The notes: generated by a model from the letters alone, not told the origin. A stretch of 64,000 nucleotides of DNA from Paulownia fortunei (GCA_019321725.1 CM033124.1:8494001-8558000), one strand, 5' to 3'. Shown: positions 12,301-23,580, counted from the stretch's first letter. Program-made: numbers and translations.

Positions 12301-15300
12301 TAAGATTCAAGAACTTTATTCTACATTAGGTATAATGAACTTGTTAATTGAGGATGGTGATTGATATCTTATATTTTTACAGATTATTTCATATCTAAGG
12401 TTGGGGAGTTATACTTAAGAAACTTAGAAGTAACACATAACTGATTAAAGGTAAGTGAAAATTAATTTGCAACTACAATGCATGGGCATAGTATTTCTTG
12501 CCTTATTTATATTAAATATGATCCTTATGTCTTGATGAGAGTGTATACGTTGCTTGGATGATGGGACATGGGATCCGTTGTGTCATTGAACATGTCATTC
12601 ATTAACATTTATACGTGCATGCATAACACGTGCTCACGGTTGAGGTTTTACACACATGACATTATTTTCAAAAAGAAAATATTTTGGTTAGCCACTACTA
12701 GTGTACCGAGGCCTGTGTGGCTTATTTACATGATATTTTGAGACACCGCAAGTATTACTTCTTGGAGAATCATATAGGTGGATAGGGGGTGTGCCTCTAG
12801 TGGTCACAAGAGGGTGGACCACTTGACTGTGCCCTTATCGATGTCACTGGTGGGAAAACTTTTGGAGGATCACAGGAAAAGATAGGGAGTGGGCCTCTGG
12901 TGATTCCAGGAGATGGCTCCCAAACTGTGTCAATCTATTTATAGCCATATGATTATTGATATTGTTGATAGGTCTATCCGATACATAGTAGGTGGGCTAA
13001 GGGCCCAATGATGGAAAATGACTTTGAATAGACTATTTTTTATGCATGAGTCTGCATTTTTATCATGATCTCCTAGAAATGCATCGCATATATGTTGGAT
13101 TATCTCTTCAACATGCATGATTTTCACTTACTGAGCATTAACTCACGTGGTTCATGCATTGTAGGTAAGCATGGTGATACCTGAGACTGTGAGGCTTAAT
13201 GGGTTGGTTGTTGGAGCTCCTAGAGGCTTCTGAGGATCACTGTACATAGATGACAACCTATTGGATTGTGTTGTGGGAATATTCTAATTTTTACAATCAT
13301 TATTATTGTGTAAATTGTTGTCTATATAAAAAAGGTTGCAAGATGCAAAATGTCCTTACTTCTTCTGAAAGTATAGGCTATTATTTGATTTTTGAGTCTA
13401 TTGTATTATAATTTTGAGATGTCGTGTTCTATATACTCTTGAAATTTTATAGTAAATAAGTTTGAGAATAGTGTGATTGTTATTGGTGTTATGTTTTTAT
13501 ATAAATGGTTCTCTTTTTATATATAAGGTTATATGTGAGAATACTTTTACTATTTCTCAAAGTGCTACAGTTGACAAATATATATATACATATGCACACA
13601 CATGTGCTACCTTGTAAATTTTTTTGTTATTTCAAAATCTATATTTAGTGTTGGGGGAGTGTGTTACAATTTTAGGCAATTATAAAATATGATTACATTT
13701 ATATACATGTTATCTAAGTATGGTAAAAATTTAGGAGTGATTGAATATGGTTAGGAATGTCAAAGTTATCATGCAACTAAATTGGACAGCAAGAAAATAT
13801 AAAAATGTGAATCTGTCCCATTTTATAGTTTAGCATATTTCAACCTAGACGTGTTGCTATTAAGTGGTACCAATTAGGTACATGATATTAGAGTTATAGT
13901 AATTCAATTATATGATGTTCACATATATATAAGATGAGAAATTAAGGTATCTGAGGGACTAGATTGGGTTCTAGTTTGTGAAAGCATGATTGTTACCTTG
14001 ATAGCTCGGTGTTTAAGGTCTTAGTATGATATTTTATGCTTTGAACTTGCCAAATTAGGAATGGCACTTGAAGTTTGGTAATATTACAGGATATTTTACA
14101 TCTAAAATTGAAAGAGAACAATAAACAAATGTAGACTAAACCACCAACAAAGTAAAAGGTAAGTAAAGATCTATTTGCAACTACAATGTATGAACATAGT
14201 ATGTCTTGAAGCATTTATACCTAATATGTTGATGATATTTAAATTGAATGTATGGCAAGTATAGTGTGTACCTTAACAGTTTTATGATTCTTTAAACATA
14301 TTGAGAGCAAGATGACTTGCATTTCATATTGAACATATCATTCATGAGCATTTACATGTACATGCACAACATATGAGTATAGTGGAGGTTCTCGTATGCA
14401 GTTTACAATTTGAGACATGATTTTCAGAAAGAAAATATTTTGGTTGGCCACTACTAGTGTACCGAGGTATGCTTATGTGATATTTTGGGGTACTACGAGT
14501 GTTATTTCTCGGAGGATCATAGGGGTTAATAGGGGATGTGCCTCTGGTGGTCACGAGAGAGTGGACCACTTGATTATGCCCTTATTAACTCCGTGAGTGG
14601 GAAGACTTCCAGAGTATCACAGGGAAAGACATGGGGTGGAACTCTGGTGATCCCAAGAGATGACTCTTAGATTGAGTCTATTTATTTATGGCCATGTGAT
14701 TATTAATATTATTCAGAGTTCTATCCGGGGTATAGTAGATAGGACAAGGGCCCAATAAATGAAGTGATTTTTAATAAAAATTCTTTGATTTATGAGTACT
14801 CAAATTTGACACATTTATAGCTTCATATCTTATAGATAAGTTGCATGAGATTTTATATCATACTCTTGCCATGCATGATTTTTACTTATTGAGCATTAGC
14901 TCATGTAGTTCATACATTGTAGGTGAACATGGTGAGACTTGAGACCTCTTGTTTACTGGCTGGTAGTGGAGCTCTTAGAGGCTTTCAAAGATTAATGTAA
15001 TTGGATGACGACCTGTTGGGCTATTTTGTTGGTTGTGCTTTCGATTTTACAGTTATTGTATTATATGATTGACTTTATCTTGTATATTACTTTCAAAACT
15101 CCTTTGTGATAGATAGTTTGAGTTTGTGATGATTTTGATAGACCTTGTTAATATTTAGTAACCACCTATGTATATACAGTGTTACAGGATATGAAACACT
15201 TTACTTTTATCAATGTTTTCTTGAACTAACAAGAAAAAACAAAGTTATACACACTCATATGTGCACAAATTATGTTACACAGGTTGTTTATATATATATT

Positions 15301-15327
15301 TATACATATTATTGGGAGGTTGTGAAA
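9395..15327 (+). repeat. Tekay 3' LTR, interrupted by a solo LTR
   Basis: The LTR begins TGTAATATCC. It is continuous with the 5' LTR up to 10,525 and resumes at 13,669, where the same text (TTTTAGGCAATTATAAAATA) is picked up as at about 3,096 in the 5' copy. After removing the insertion it is about 2.78 kb, against 2.82 kb for the 5' LTR. Many scattered differences between the two LTRs indicate an old insertion. Confidence 0.9.
10526..13668 (+). mobile_element. Solo LTR of a related Tekay-type family, nested in the 3' LTR
   Basis: The insert runs from TGTAATACGC to GTGTTACA and resembles the surrounding LTR throughout but is clearly diverged, so it belongs to a sister family. The flanking pentamers are GTTTT and ATTTT, a target duplication with one mismatch, and the 5' LTR at about 3,092 shows the unoccupied site. 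No gag or pol is present, so this is a solo LTR produced by LTR-LTR recombination. Confidence 0.88.
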
Positions 15328-16857
15328 AATACTAACAAAATAATTTTTCATACAAATCTTGAAGTGATTTTCAGCCCTCCCCTATTAAAAGGGGCCAAAA
15401 ATTGGCTTTTCTCTAACTCTTAGAGAGTTTGTCAATTTTTAACCATCTTTGAATGATTCTAAATTTTCCAACAAATCTTCTTTTTTCTCTCTCCAATGTA
15501 TGTGGATTTGTTTGATTCATCAAAATTAGTCTACATACATTCTTGATATCAATTTGAACTCTTCAAATAATATCAAGATAGATACATATCAAATATATAT
15601 CATAAATATATTTATATAAAATAAAATCCTAATGGCCAATTTTAAGCTTATTGAAATTGGTCATATTATATTTTAATTACATAAATATATTAATTAAATA
15701 AATGAAATTTATTTTAATTATTCTCTTCATCTTCTAGTGGGCTTTTTAAGTAATCTACTTTAATTTTTTGGTCTAGACTTAAAAAATCCAAGAATCAATC
15801 TAATTGATTTAAACCCAAATTAATGGATTGATTAATTATAATTTACTCCAATTGGGCTTCCTAATCAAATCTGGTCCAATTAAATAATCTAATTATTTAA
15901 TCGAATAATTTAATTTAATCATTAAATTAAATAGAACCCCTAATTCATTAATTAATCAATATTAACTAATTAATTTCCAACCATTGAAAATTTCCAAAAT
16001 AAGAAATATTACTTTCTACAAAGATATGTGACCCTTTTAAGTTTACTACTAAATTAGTAGTGGGTTTGCAACATTTGCAACTTATGAATAATAATTATTC
16101 AAATTAATTAATTCAATTGATTAATCCATTTGGAATTAATTCCTTAATTCCAAAAACCTCACTATTCATAAAAATATCTAGCAAGTAATCATGACAAATT
16201 AGTTTTAGGTGAAATAGCAAGTAAACCTATTTCAGTTACGAGTACTATATGCGATACTTTTGACAACTAATCTTCTGACTGAATATAGGGCATGAATTAT
16301 AGACCAAACCCTAAATGATTCAATAACTGTGATTTTATTTCAAGTTCCAATGATTCTTGATGAATCAAGATTCATCTCGTCTTGGCCAAGGTGTTTGAAT
16401 TATGAACTATGAAAACATAGGAGATTCACTTGTTAAATAAAAGATAAGTGTCGAATTCTATGTTGGCCACTGACAAACCTCTATGCATACTAGTGCAATA
16501 CCTGATATATCCCTTTGTGATTGTCACGCAATTAGAAGATATATCAAAGCACTACAGGATCCATATAAATCTATCATCGTGCCTCAAATTTAAGGATTAG
16601 CCATGTAAATATAGATATTTTTATTTAAAACCAAAGCCTTAGAGGCATGTTTCATGATAGCCATCATATGTGAAACCATGTCTCGTAGCTAAATTTGGTC
16701 TAAGGACTTTATCTAATGTGCAAGAATAAAAGATGCAAGATATAAGATAAAGAAAGTATTTTTTTATTAATATGATTCTCAATAAGATTATCTTTACAAA
16801 AGAAAAATAATATAATACACCTAATCTAATTAGGACATTGGGCATCCTACTCTAACA
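15328..16857 (-). repeat. Copia-1 5' LTR, second part
   Basis: The LTR continues after the Tekay element and ends TCTAACA at 16,857. The stretch around 16,200-16,600 matches the Copia-2 LTR at 44,150-44,570 (for example GTGAAATAGC and TGATTTTATTTCAAG), which identifies it as the same LTR family. No gene lies here; the 68-codon minus-strand frame at 16,639-16,845 is part of the LTR. Confidence 0.8.
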
Positions 16858-18128
16858 CATGATGCCCTCCTCCCACTCTTCCATATAAAAGGATTTTATC
16901 TAGTTTTGCTTTTCAAGTGTTCATCCTTGTCAAAGACATACGTGCACTCTTAAGTTCAATCATAGAGGTATGGATCACTTTGTCTTTCTCTATCACAAGA
17001 ACCTAAAGTTGTTCTACCTTCTATTGTAATGTATTCTTTAGACAAGTCAGTTCCACAATTTGTGCTTCCAATGACTTATTATTTTTGCAAACCTCCAGCC
17101 ATTTATGGAATATTTTGTTGTAAATCATTGTAATATCATTAGTGTTTGGTTTTTCATCATCACTACTACAATCAAGATCAGTATAATTCAGTTCATCCTC
17201 AAATCATATTTCCTTACCTTTTAGTGTTGCAACAGTTTTGTTGACTGTGGCAACTGATATTGCAACATAACCAGCAACATAACATAGCTTAATTTGAATG
17301 TTGCTTGGACTTGTTCTCGAATAGTAAGCTATATAGTTGCTGATATGCTCCTCATCCTCTTCTTGATTTCCATCTGCATCTACGCCACTCCAGGTTGTGT
17401 TGAGTGATTTCCCCATCCTTTTAAGGGTGTTGGCATATTAAGATTGTATGTGTCCAAATCCTTTGCACTCATGACATTGAATTCTCCTATTATTCTTGTC
17501 ATCAAAAAAAGTAGAAGTATTGGTATCATTTTTCAATTTAAGTAGGTTAGAGGTCTTACCTGGCTTTGACTCTTATTCTTTTTCCTCATCTTTTTGAGAA
17601 ATTTCATGAAATTCTTAGTAAGCAAAACAAGTACTTCATCATTATCATCAGTTTCTTCTATTAGATGTGATGTTTGAACATTAGCTTGCAAGACGAATGT
17701 TTTTTCCCTTTTATTTTGTTTCAAATTTATTTCAAATTCATTTAGCCTCAATTTAGTAATGCTTGTGCTTCCTTAATTGCTATAAACTTGCAAGGAACCT
17801 TTTCACGTAAGGACTCTAAAGTTTTTCTTACAAGTTTGATGTTCAAATTTTTTCCACCCAGAGCATACACTTCATTAGCAGTAGTCCCATTAGTCTTCAA
17901 GTATGAGGATTATGTTGTTTGCTTTCATCCTCAGTAGTTGGATGTTTCCATTAGTTCAAGACTGATTTCTATGCCTTTTCATCCAAAGACTTAATGGATG
18001 CTCCCAATGTAGCTTTCCAGTAGGCATAGTTTGATCCATCCAACAATAGGGGTCATGAAACTAAAGCTCTTTCTCATAAATGATCCATTCCTACAACAGA
18101 CAAAACCCAAAATCTAATAAAGTTAACT
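16858..18128 (-). pseudogene. gag: SIRE-like copia gag, truncated
   Basis: Read on the minus strand from 18,110 downward, decayed frames give GSNYAYWKA and the segment leading to FMKFLKKM (near 17,580), both typical of the UBN2-type capsid of plant copia elements, especially the SIRE/Maximus group. A CCHC zinc knuckle remnant follows (QCHECKGFGH near 17,480; the final cysteine codon is lost to a stop and a TGT-to-TAT change). The extra acidic and coiled-coil-like tail of SIRE gag continues to the end at 16,858, where Copia-1 has inserted. A stretch between the N-terminal part and about 17,900 appears deleted. Pol is not visible and presumably lies left of the window, beyond Copia-1. Confidence 0.8.
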
Positions 18129-18367
18129 AACCTACTCTTGATGCCAATTGATAAAATTTATTGCCATAATATTAAGATTAATTATTCAAATTTGTATGTT
18201 TAGATCTGTTTTGTAACACACAATTAAACATGAAGTGGAATCTATTACTATTTATCAATTTTCAAAAACCTATGTTCAATTTAATGGTGCATCATAAGAT
18301 TAAACGCACAACAAAAAATTTAAAATTAACTCAATAATTTTTAACATGCTTCAAGTATAAAAGTACT
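18129..18367 (-). repeat. SIRE-like primer site and LTR end, interrupted at 18,367
   Basis: On the minus strand the gag is preceded by a degenerate primer site (TTGGCATCAAGAG, about 18,129-18,145) and then an LTR end (TTTATCA near 18,150). The LTR is cut at 18,367 by Athila-LOG-1 and should continue at 29,886. The exact primer site is a judgement from resemblance to TTGGTATCAGAGC. Confidence 0.5.
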
Positions 18368-18465
18368 TGCTACAACTTTAATGTTGTAAACCCAAGCGTA
18401 TATCGTATTAAGTAATAAATTTCTCGTAAGTTCGAAGTTGATCTACAGGAAAGTTTAATACATGG

Positions 18466-18476
18466 CCTATTTATAG
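18466..18476 (-). promoter_or_regulatory. Probable LTR TATA box (Athila-LOG-1, 3' LTR)
   Basis: The minus strand reads CTATAAATAGG, a strong plant TATA box. The equivalent site in the 5' LTR is at 29,078-29,088, and the same motif occurs in both LTRs of Athila-LOG-2, so it is a conserved core promoter of the family. Confidence 0.65.
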
Positions 18477-18616
18477 TACTTGGAGTATGGTAGAGGCCAA
18501 ACAAATAATGGAGGAGTTAATCAAATGGTATGTTAGTTGCCAAGAGTTGGTAAGTTGTTACACTAAGTCCTCAAAATTCTCACCAACTAGATTGAATTGC
18601 ATTGTTAGGTCCGATA

Positions 18617-19714
18617 TAGACCTGAACACAGTTCAGGAATCGCCGGTTACGATTCGAAATCGACGGTTCTACGGTTCAAAAAAATTCTGACCCTTAACCT
18701 TAACCATTAAGGCCGGTTACGGTCTGGATTCTAGAACCGTCGGTTCTGGTTCCGATTACAGTTTCGATTAACCGCCGGTTTTGGTTTCGGTTCCAATTCT
18801 TATATTTTATTTTATTTTTTAAAATTTTTTTGAACTTAAATTTGCAAAAAATATTGTTATTTTTTGAACTTAATGAAAAAAAAAGTAACTTAAATTTAAA
18901 AAAAAATAACTAAAATTTAAGTATATGATCCAAAACAAAAATGACTAAATTAATTTATAAAATTTCTAAAAAATAATTTTTCCATTTACACTGTATTGAT
19001 AAAACACAATTTACTAAATTTTGATTTTTGGAGTTAATATTATCATATAAAATCAATTAAACATTACAATAATTTAATAATAATAAATGAGAAGTTGGGG
19101 AATAAACAGTAGATATTGTAAAGTAATATTATTAAATATTTTTTAAAAATTATAAATTTACTTATTATTAAGATAATTGTAAAGTAGCATCATTAGATAA
19201 TTTCCAAAATTTTACTTATTATTAAGATGAAATGTAGAATGCTTAAATATATGACTTGATTTGTAATTTGCTGAAACTAATTAATTAAATTTAAAGAAGG
19301 ATATAATATCAATTATATTGATTTTCAGAAACAAGAAAAGCAATTTGAGGGGAAAAAATAAAAAAACAAATCATAAGACTTATTTATATACTTATTCAAA
19401 ATTATAAACATATGGTCCATTAGCTCAATTGGTTAGAGTGTTCTATTAATAGTTTGGTGGTCACAGGTTCAAAACCTACATAACACACTTTTACACTATT
19501 TTGATTAAAAAAAAATTTAAAAATTTAAAAAAATTAAAAACCCCTCGATCGGGCCAGGCGGGCCGGTCCGAATTGAACCACCGGGCTGACTTGGCAATTA
19601 ATGGGTCCAAAAAATTCAGACCCGTAACCAGCCCGTGAATCCACGGGCCGGTTATGGGTCCGCGGGTCAGCCATGGGTTGGGTCCAAACCGGACCCAACC
19701 CGTGGTCAGGTTTG
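18617..19714. mobile_element. Non-autonomous hAT-like DNA transposon
   Basis: The element is bounded by an exact 8-bp duplication GTCCGATA (18,609-18,616 and 19,715-19,722). Its termini TAGACCTGAACAC and, inverted, CAAACCTGACCAC match at 10 of 13 positions. An 8-bp duplication with short imperfect inverted ends is the signature of hAT elements. The 5' LTR of the host retrotransposon shows the empty site near 29,220 (GTCAGATA). Both ends are GC-rich with runs of CCGG/ACCGG-type text, and the middle is AT-rich. No transposase is encoded, so it would need a helper in trans. Confidence 0.85.
19414..19487 (+). pseudogene. tRNA-Ile(AAU)-derived pseudogene inside the hAT-like element
   Basis: The stretch aligns without gaps to the layout of a plant tRNA-Ile(AAU): acceptor GGTCCAT, D-arm GCTCAATTGGTTAGAGT, an anticodon loop TTAATAG with anticodon AAT, and a T-arm region GGTTCAAAACC. 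The 3' acceptor half (ATAACAC) no longer pairs with the 5' half, and the anticodon and T stems contain mismatches, so it cannot fold properly and is a pseudogene. It may be a leftover of a tRNA gene, or of a tRNA-derived SINE head, caught by the transposon. Confidence 0.72.
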
Positions 19715-20370
19715 GTCCGATACAACCAGATTTTGATGATGATTAAAGAATAAAAATTGTAGATCTTTCAGTGCTGATATATTTCTTATATCAGTTGTCA
19801 AATTTGCCTATCGGATGAGGGAAATATGGTCAAATTACCGAATTATGTCCAAGAACAATCTTTTAACAACAGTAGCACATTGCAACCTATGATTTTACCA
19901 TTTTGACACATTTTGTCACCATATTGTCTCCACAAAATTGTTTATTTACCTCTTATATATAACATATCCAAATTTTAGCACAAAATAAATTTGGATATGA
20001 CCCAATTAATAAAATAAGTCAATACTGGACTGAATATTGATCTAAATTTTGGTGATCCATTTTGTACAGTCATTTGGATGAACTTTTCGCTATAATAAAG
20101 ACTGAATTGGACTCAGATTCTAGCAAAAAAGTTGTAGTTCTATCTCTTGGCTTTCAAATGAAGTATGATTCAGAGCCATAGGGCTTTTGATCATGAAATT
20201 ATGTTTAAAATACAAAAATTGCACAAGTTTGGAAACATGATTCTTTTGATCTTTTTGTATTCATTGATTCCTTAACACAAAACATTAATAAAATAATAAT
20301 ATTAACAAGAATAGAACAAGAAAAGTATAAAGGATTTGATACAAAAATATATCAAAATATACACTTATCA

Positions 20371-20384
20371 AATTCCCCTATACT
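20371..20384 (-). other. Athila-LOG-1 polypurine tract
   Basis: The minus strand reads GTATAGGGGAATTT directly before the TGATAAG start of the 3' LTR. Upstream lies the phrase CTCGAGGACAAGCACGG, often seen before the 3' LTR in this branch of plant gypsy elements. Confidence 0.82.
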
Positions 20385-22133
20385 TAACCCGTGCTTGTCC
20401 TCGAGCAAATCTAAGACAAACTTAAACTAATTCACTTTTATAAGAAATCACAATTGCATTTAGCATATGCAACAAACCTTTAAACCCCTAGGTGGCCCAT
20501 AGAGGATGAGTTATAGTCTTGTGAGGGTTTTCAGCAGTGATACCCACAAAACACCTATAATAACTATCTTTCAACTATTATTCTCATGAAGCAACAAAGT
20601 AATATGGAAATGAAATCAAACAAGTATTGAGTTTAACTTTTAGTCATTTAAAAGTCAATATATTTCCACAATAAGCATACTCAAGTGTGTGTGTGGATAG
20701 TTAATGTCAATAGTGATGAAACTATGCATGCTTCAAATAAGTGAATTCTCATTAAACCTTACAAAAACCATCACCCAATCTATAATGGAAAAGTTAAATA
20801 TCATAGGCTCTTCCTTTGGTACAAATCTCCATTACACTAAATCGAAAGGTCTTTAACAAAGGTTATAATGGGGCTAAATGGTGGTGATGTAGCTAAGAAA
20901 TAAAAGGATATGATGCAACAAATGTTCTGAAAACTTCACGAAATTAGAGACAGAGTTTATCGATGAAGAATTCTCAAACTTCACAAATTTCAACACTGGG
21001 GTTTATTATTATTGAATTTGACCCCTCTTATTCATCTTGCAACATCTTATTTTAGTTGCAACTCATAGCACCTTACAATTTTTTTTATTTTTTTATTTAT
21101 TTTTTTTATAGAAGAAACTCCCCCACACTTATCTTCTATTCCAAGTTGAATTATTTTTGTAAGTTCACGCTGTCAATAGAATGTCTCTTAAACTCTAAAT
21201 TATTTTTAGAACAAGGGTTGGATAATAGTGTATTTAGGTTAGGTACAATATATGATTACAAAAAAATATTTATTTATTGAAAGGTTCAAAGTGGCTCACT
21301 AGGGGGATGTTCTTTTGAAACATCACATAGGGAACACAACTGATTTGTCAATGGTGCTACAAAGCCTAACACCTTTATCATTTTTTTAGTGGGGCACTAT
21401 AAGTCGTTTGCCTCGACAGACAAAAAGAAAATTTTCTAATACTTATCCCTTACATCTTGAAGATCTAAGTGATGATTAGAACAAGGGCATAAGAACTTCA
21501 TATTTTAACATGATTGTCTTCACACTGAATAACATAACTATTTGTGCAAAAAAATTAAGTATAATTATTGCAAAAAATATATTAACCAAATAACAACATC
21601 AATGTCCAAAACAACACCCATCATCAATTGAACCATATTATTCTTACTTAATTTTAATCATTGAAGTTTGAAGAACCTCTACAACTCAAATAAAATAAAA
21701 TAATTTGCTAATTCACAAACTTTTGTTAAAAATTTTACAAACTTGCCATGCTATGAAAAAAATAGGGATGCATCTCAAGAGTGTTACAATTACCCTTTAC
21801 TTTCCCACCATTTTTTCATGATTTCAACGGACCCATAAGAAAATAAGCTTTATTTTTTTATAGAAATAAAATATTAGAAAAACAAGCATTGAACACACAA
21901 GTCATGATATCAACTATCCCCATTTTTTTTAAACAAATACTAGAAAAACACATATTGAACACACAAGTTATGATATCAACTATCCCTCCCCCAACCTAAT
22001 CGATACATTATCCATAATGTCAAAAATAGATAGAAAAGTAGAGTTGAAAGATATCACCTGAAGTGTGGCTGAAAAAATAAACCTGAAACAACACAAAACA
22101 CACACTATTAGATGAAACCATTAAAAATAAGTA
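20385..22133 (-). other. Athila-LOG-1 3' untranslated region
   Basis: About 1.75 kb of AT-rich sequence without a believable reading frame lies between the LOG-like frame and the polypurine tract. It includes a second G-rich tract (minus strand GGTTGGGGGAGGGATAG at 21,981-21,997) that is also present in Athila-LOG-2 at 58,427, and a tandem repeat at 21,868-21,985. A pyrimidine-rich run lies near 21,080-21,110. Confidence 0.65.
21868..21985. repeat. Two-copy tandem repeat in the Athila-LOG-1 3' region
   Basis: Two units of about 50 bp (21,868-21,920 and 21,936-21,985) share AGAAAAACA, TTGAACACACAAGT and TGATATCAACTATCCC with a few differences. The single-copy counterpart in Athila-LOG-2 is at about 58,440-58,475. 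Confidence 0.75.
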
Positions 22134-22771
22134 TCACAGACTGAGAGTCAAATTAAATTTGCATTTTTTACTGTTATTCCTGTTGGACCAATCTACATTA
22201 GTTAAGGCTAGATCAGGTTCTACCACATATGCTAGAAGTTGATCAATCAGTTGGTCAAGTGTCGGAGCAGAAATGAGGATTCTTCTCGCAGATGGTAAAA
22301 TAAAATCTTTTTTCACAGCATGATCTACAAAAGATAGCAAACCGTCATAAAAACCATTATAGGTGTTTAGTGAATGTTGAGTTGTGCTCAAGACACAACT
22401 TAAAATAATTCCTCTAGTGTACTAAAATCGCCAAGTAGAATGATGAATGCATCCGCATTATTTAACATGGTAGGTATTCTGTCCTGAATATATGATATTT
22501 TTAGCTCATCTTCAATGGTCATGCCTATAATATTCTGTACTATTAAAGATTTTGGGATAACTCCCAAAACTTTGACTCCTCCTATATAAGCAAAAATAGC
22601 AACACTCCCCATTAACCCCAAACTGCCTTCCCCATATACTAAATGAATTTTTCTTTCTGCTAAAGTTCTACCAAGGTTATTAGCTGCCCCTATAAACTCA
22701 CAATTTTTTCCTAGATTGGATCCACAAAAGACACAAATGCAGTTGAATTTTCAAGTCAAAGAAACTTCCAT
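22134..22771 (-). pseudogene. LOG-like cytokinin riboside 5'-monophosphate phosphoribohydrolase, retroelement-borne and broken
   Basis: LOG enzymes release active cytokinin bases from their nucleotide precursors in the cytosol. The frame starts at the ATG at 22,771 (MEVSLT, then a TGA) and shows in order CVFCGS, VYGEGSLGLMGS, VKVLGVIPKSL, the segment QDRIPTM, LLGDFSTLEE, AQLNIH and, in another frame, NGFYDGLLSFVDHAV and RRILISAPT, ending at 22,134. This covers almost a whole plant LOG of roughly 210 residues with no intron. The arginine aligned with the catalytic one is present (QDR) and the Glu of TLEE is kept, but PGGxGT has become LGDFST. One early stop, stops after TLEELF and a frameshift near 22,390 break it. 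It lies downstream of pol in the same orientation. I infer capture from a host mRNA; the family match itself is strong. Confidence 0.9.
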
Positions 22772-22942
22772 TTTTTTGTTTATTTATTTTATATTTTTTT
22801 CATTTTTGAAAATAAGTTGTGCAAAAATAGAGTGAGTACGATGCTATTTATTGAGATGTGAATGGGGAATGCATTTATTGCACGTCTTTTTCTTTTATCA
22901 GAAAGGTTGAAAATAAGGACATAAAATTTAAAAATTACCTAC

Positions 22943-23580
22943 TTACATATGAATGTTCATGTAGTTATGATTGTGGCTCACATCTTCCTCTGGTTTTACG
23001 TCCAATAACAGCTTAAACGCTCTCTATAGGTCGAGGATATGCTTTCCATCCAGTTTTGTTATAAAGTGGCAAATAGGGTTTTTTAATGTCAGATTCCCAA
23101 GACTATAAAACTCATATTCATTTCGAAAATGATCCCATAAATCAAGAATTGTACGTTGTACCAATCCACATGAATGTGTTTCAAGAGTCAATATGATGTG
23201 ATCTAAAGACTCTTTCTCAGTCCATCCATAATAAATTTAAGTTTATCTTCGTAATTTTTAAATACCATTTCTAAAAAACGACACTTTGTGTTGCAAGTCC
23301 ATCTGACACAATTGTGACAAACTTTCATTTTTTTTGTCCTTCATTTTTTTGAATATATACTTTTACTAAAACTAGGTATGTATCTAGTAAGCATATCTGG
23401 AAACTTATGTGAAAACTCACATGCTCTTACCTTTGTTTCAATTATCCATCGTATATCCTCCGGGATGCCCTTGTGCATAAGCATTCTCAATCTTTCAATC
23501 ATAATTTTATAAATTTTCAAAATTACATTGTTAGGAAGAAAAGAAAATCGTTTTTTGAGAGTTAGAAGAATGCCACCCAT
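22943..23580 (-). pseudogene. Unknown ORF between integrase and the LOG-like frame (env-like position)
   Basis: A frame starting MGGILLTLKKRF at 23,580 runs for about 210 codons with a few breaks (a frame change near 23,345 and stops near 23,270-23,240) and ends at 22,943. The segments RMLMHKGIPEDIRWIIE, HSCGLV, ILDLWDHF, LGNLTLK and CHFITKLDGKHILDL are also found in Athila-LOG-2 at 56,510-57,157, so the frame was once coding. I do not recognise the family. Athila elements often carry an env-like third ORF here, but I see no signal peptide or clear membrane segment. It could be a second captured host fragment or a lineage-specific element protein. Confidence 0.6.

Larger units (their letters stand above)
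1862..15327 (+). mobile_element. Tekay/Del-type Ty3-gypsy chromovirus, full length but decayed
   Basis: The element shows LTR, Met-tRNA primer site, gag, protease, RT, RNase H, integrase, chromodomain, polypurine tract and a second LTR in the expected order. The LTRs are about 2.8 kb each once the nested solo LTR is removed from the 3' one. Flanking pentamers are AAGAC (1,857-1,861) and AATAC (15,328-15,332), a target duplication with one mismatch. The coding region has several in-frame stops and frameshifts, so this copy is not autonomous. Confidence 0.9.
18368..20370 (-). repeat. Athila-LOG-1 3' LTR (with internal deletion and hAT insertion)
   Basis: On the minus strand the LTR runs from TGATAAGTGT to TTGTAGCA. 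Compared with the 5' LTR (28,207-29,885) it lacks about 0.78 kb between the segments equivalent to 28,270 and 29,067, and it has gained the hAT-like element at 18,617-19,714. The two LTRs are otherwise collinear. Confidence 0.88.

Noticed and set aside
12939..13127. 62-codon minus-strand frame in the solo LTR as a gene
   Set aside because: It lies wholly in LTR sequence repeated elsewhere in the window, without a conserved frame.
19414..19487. Functional tRNA-Ile gene
   Set aside because: Acceptor, anticodon and T stems do not pair properly, so only a pseudogene call is justified.
22134..22771. LOG-like frame as an ordinary host gene next to a transposon
   Set aside because: It lies inside the LTR and target-duplication boundaries of the element, has no introns, is broken, and has a counterpart at the same place in a second element.
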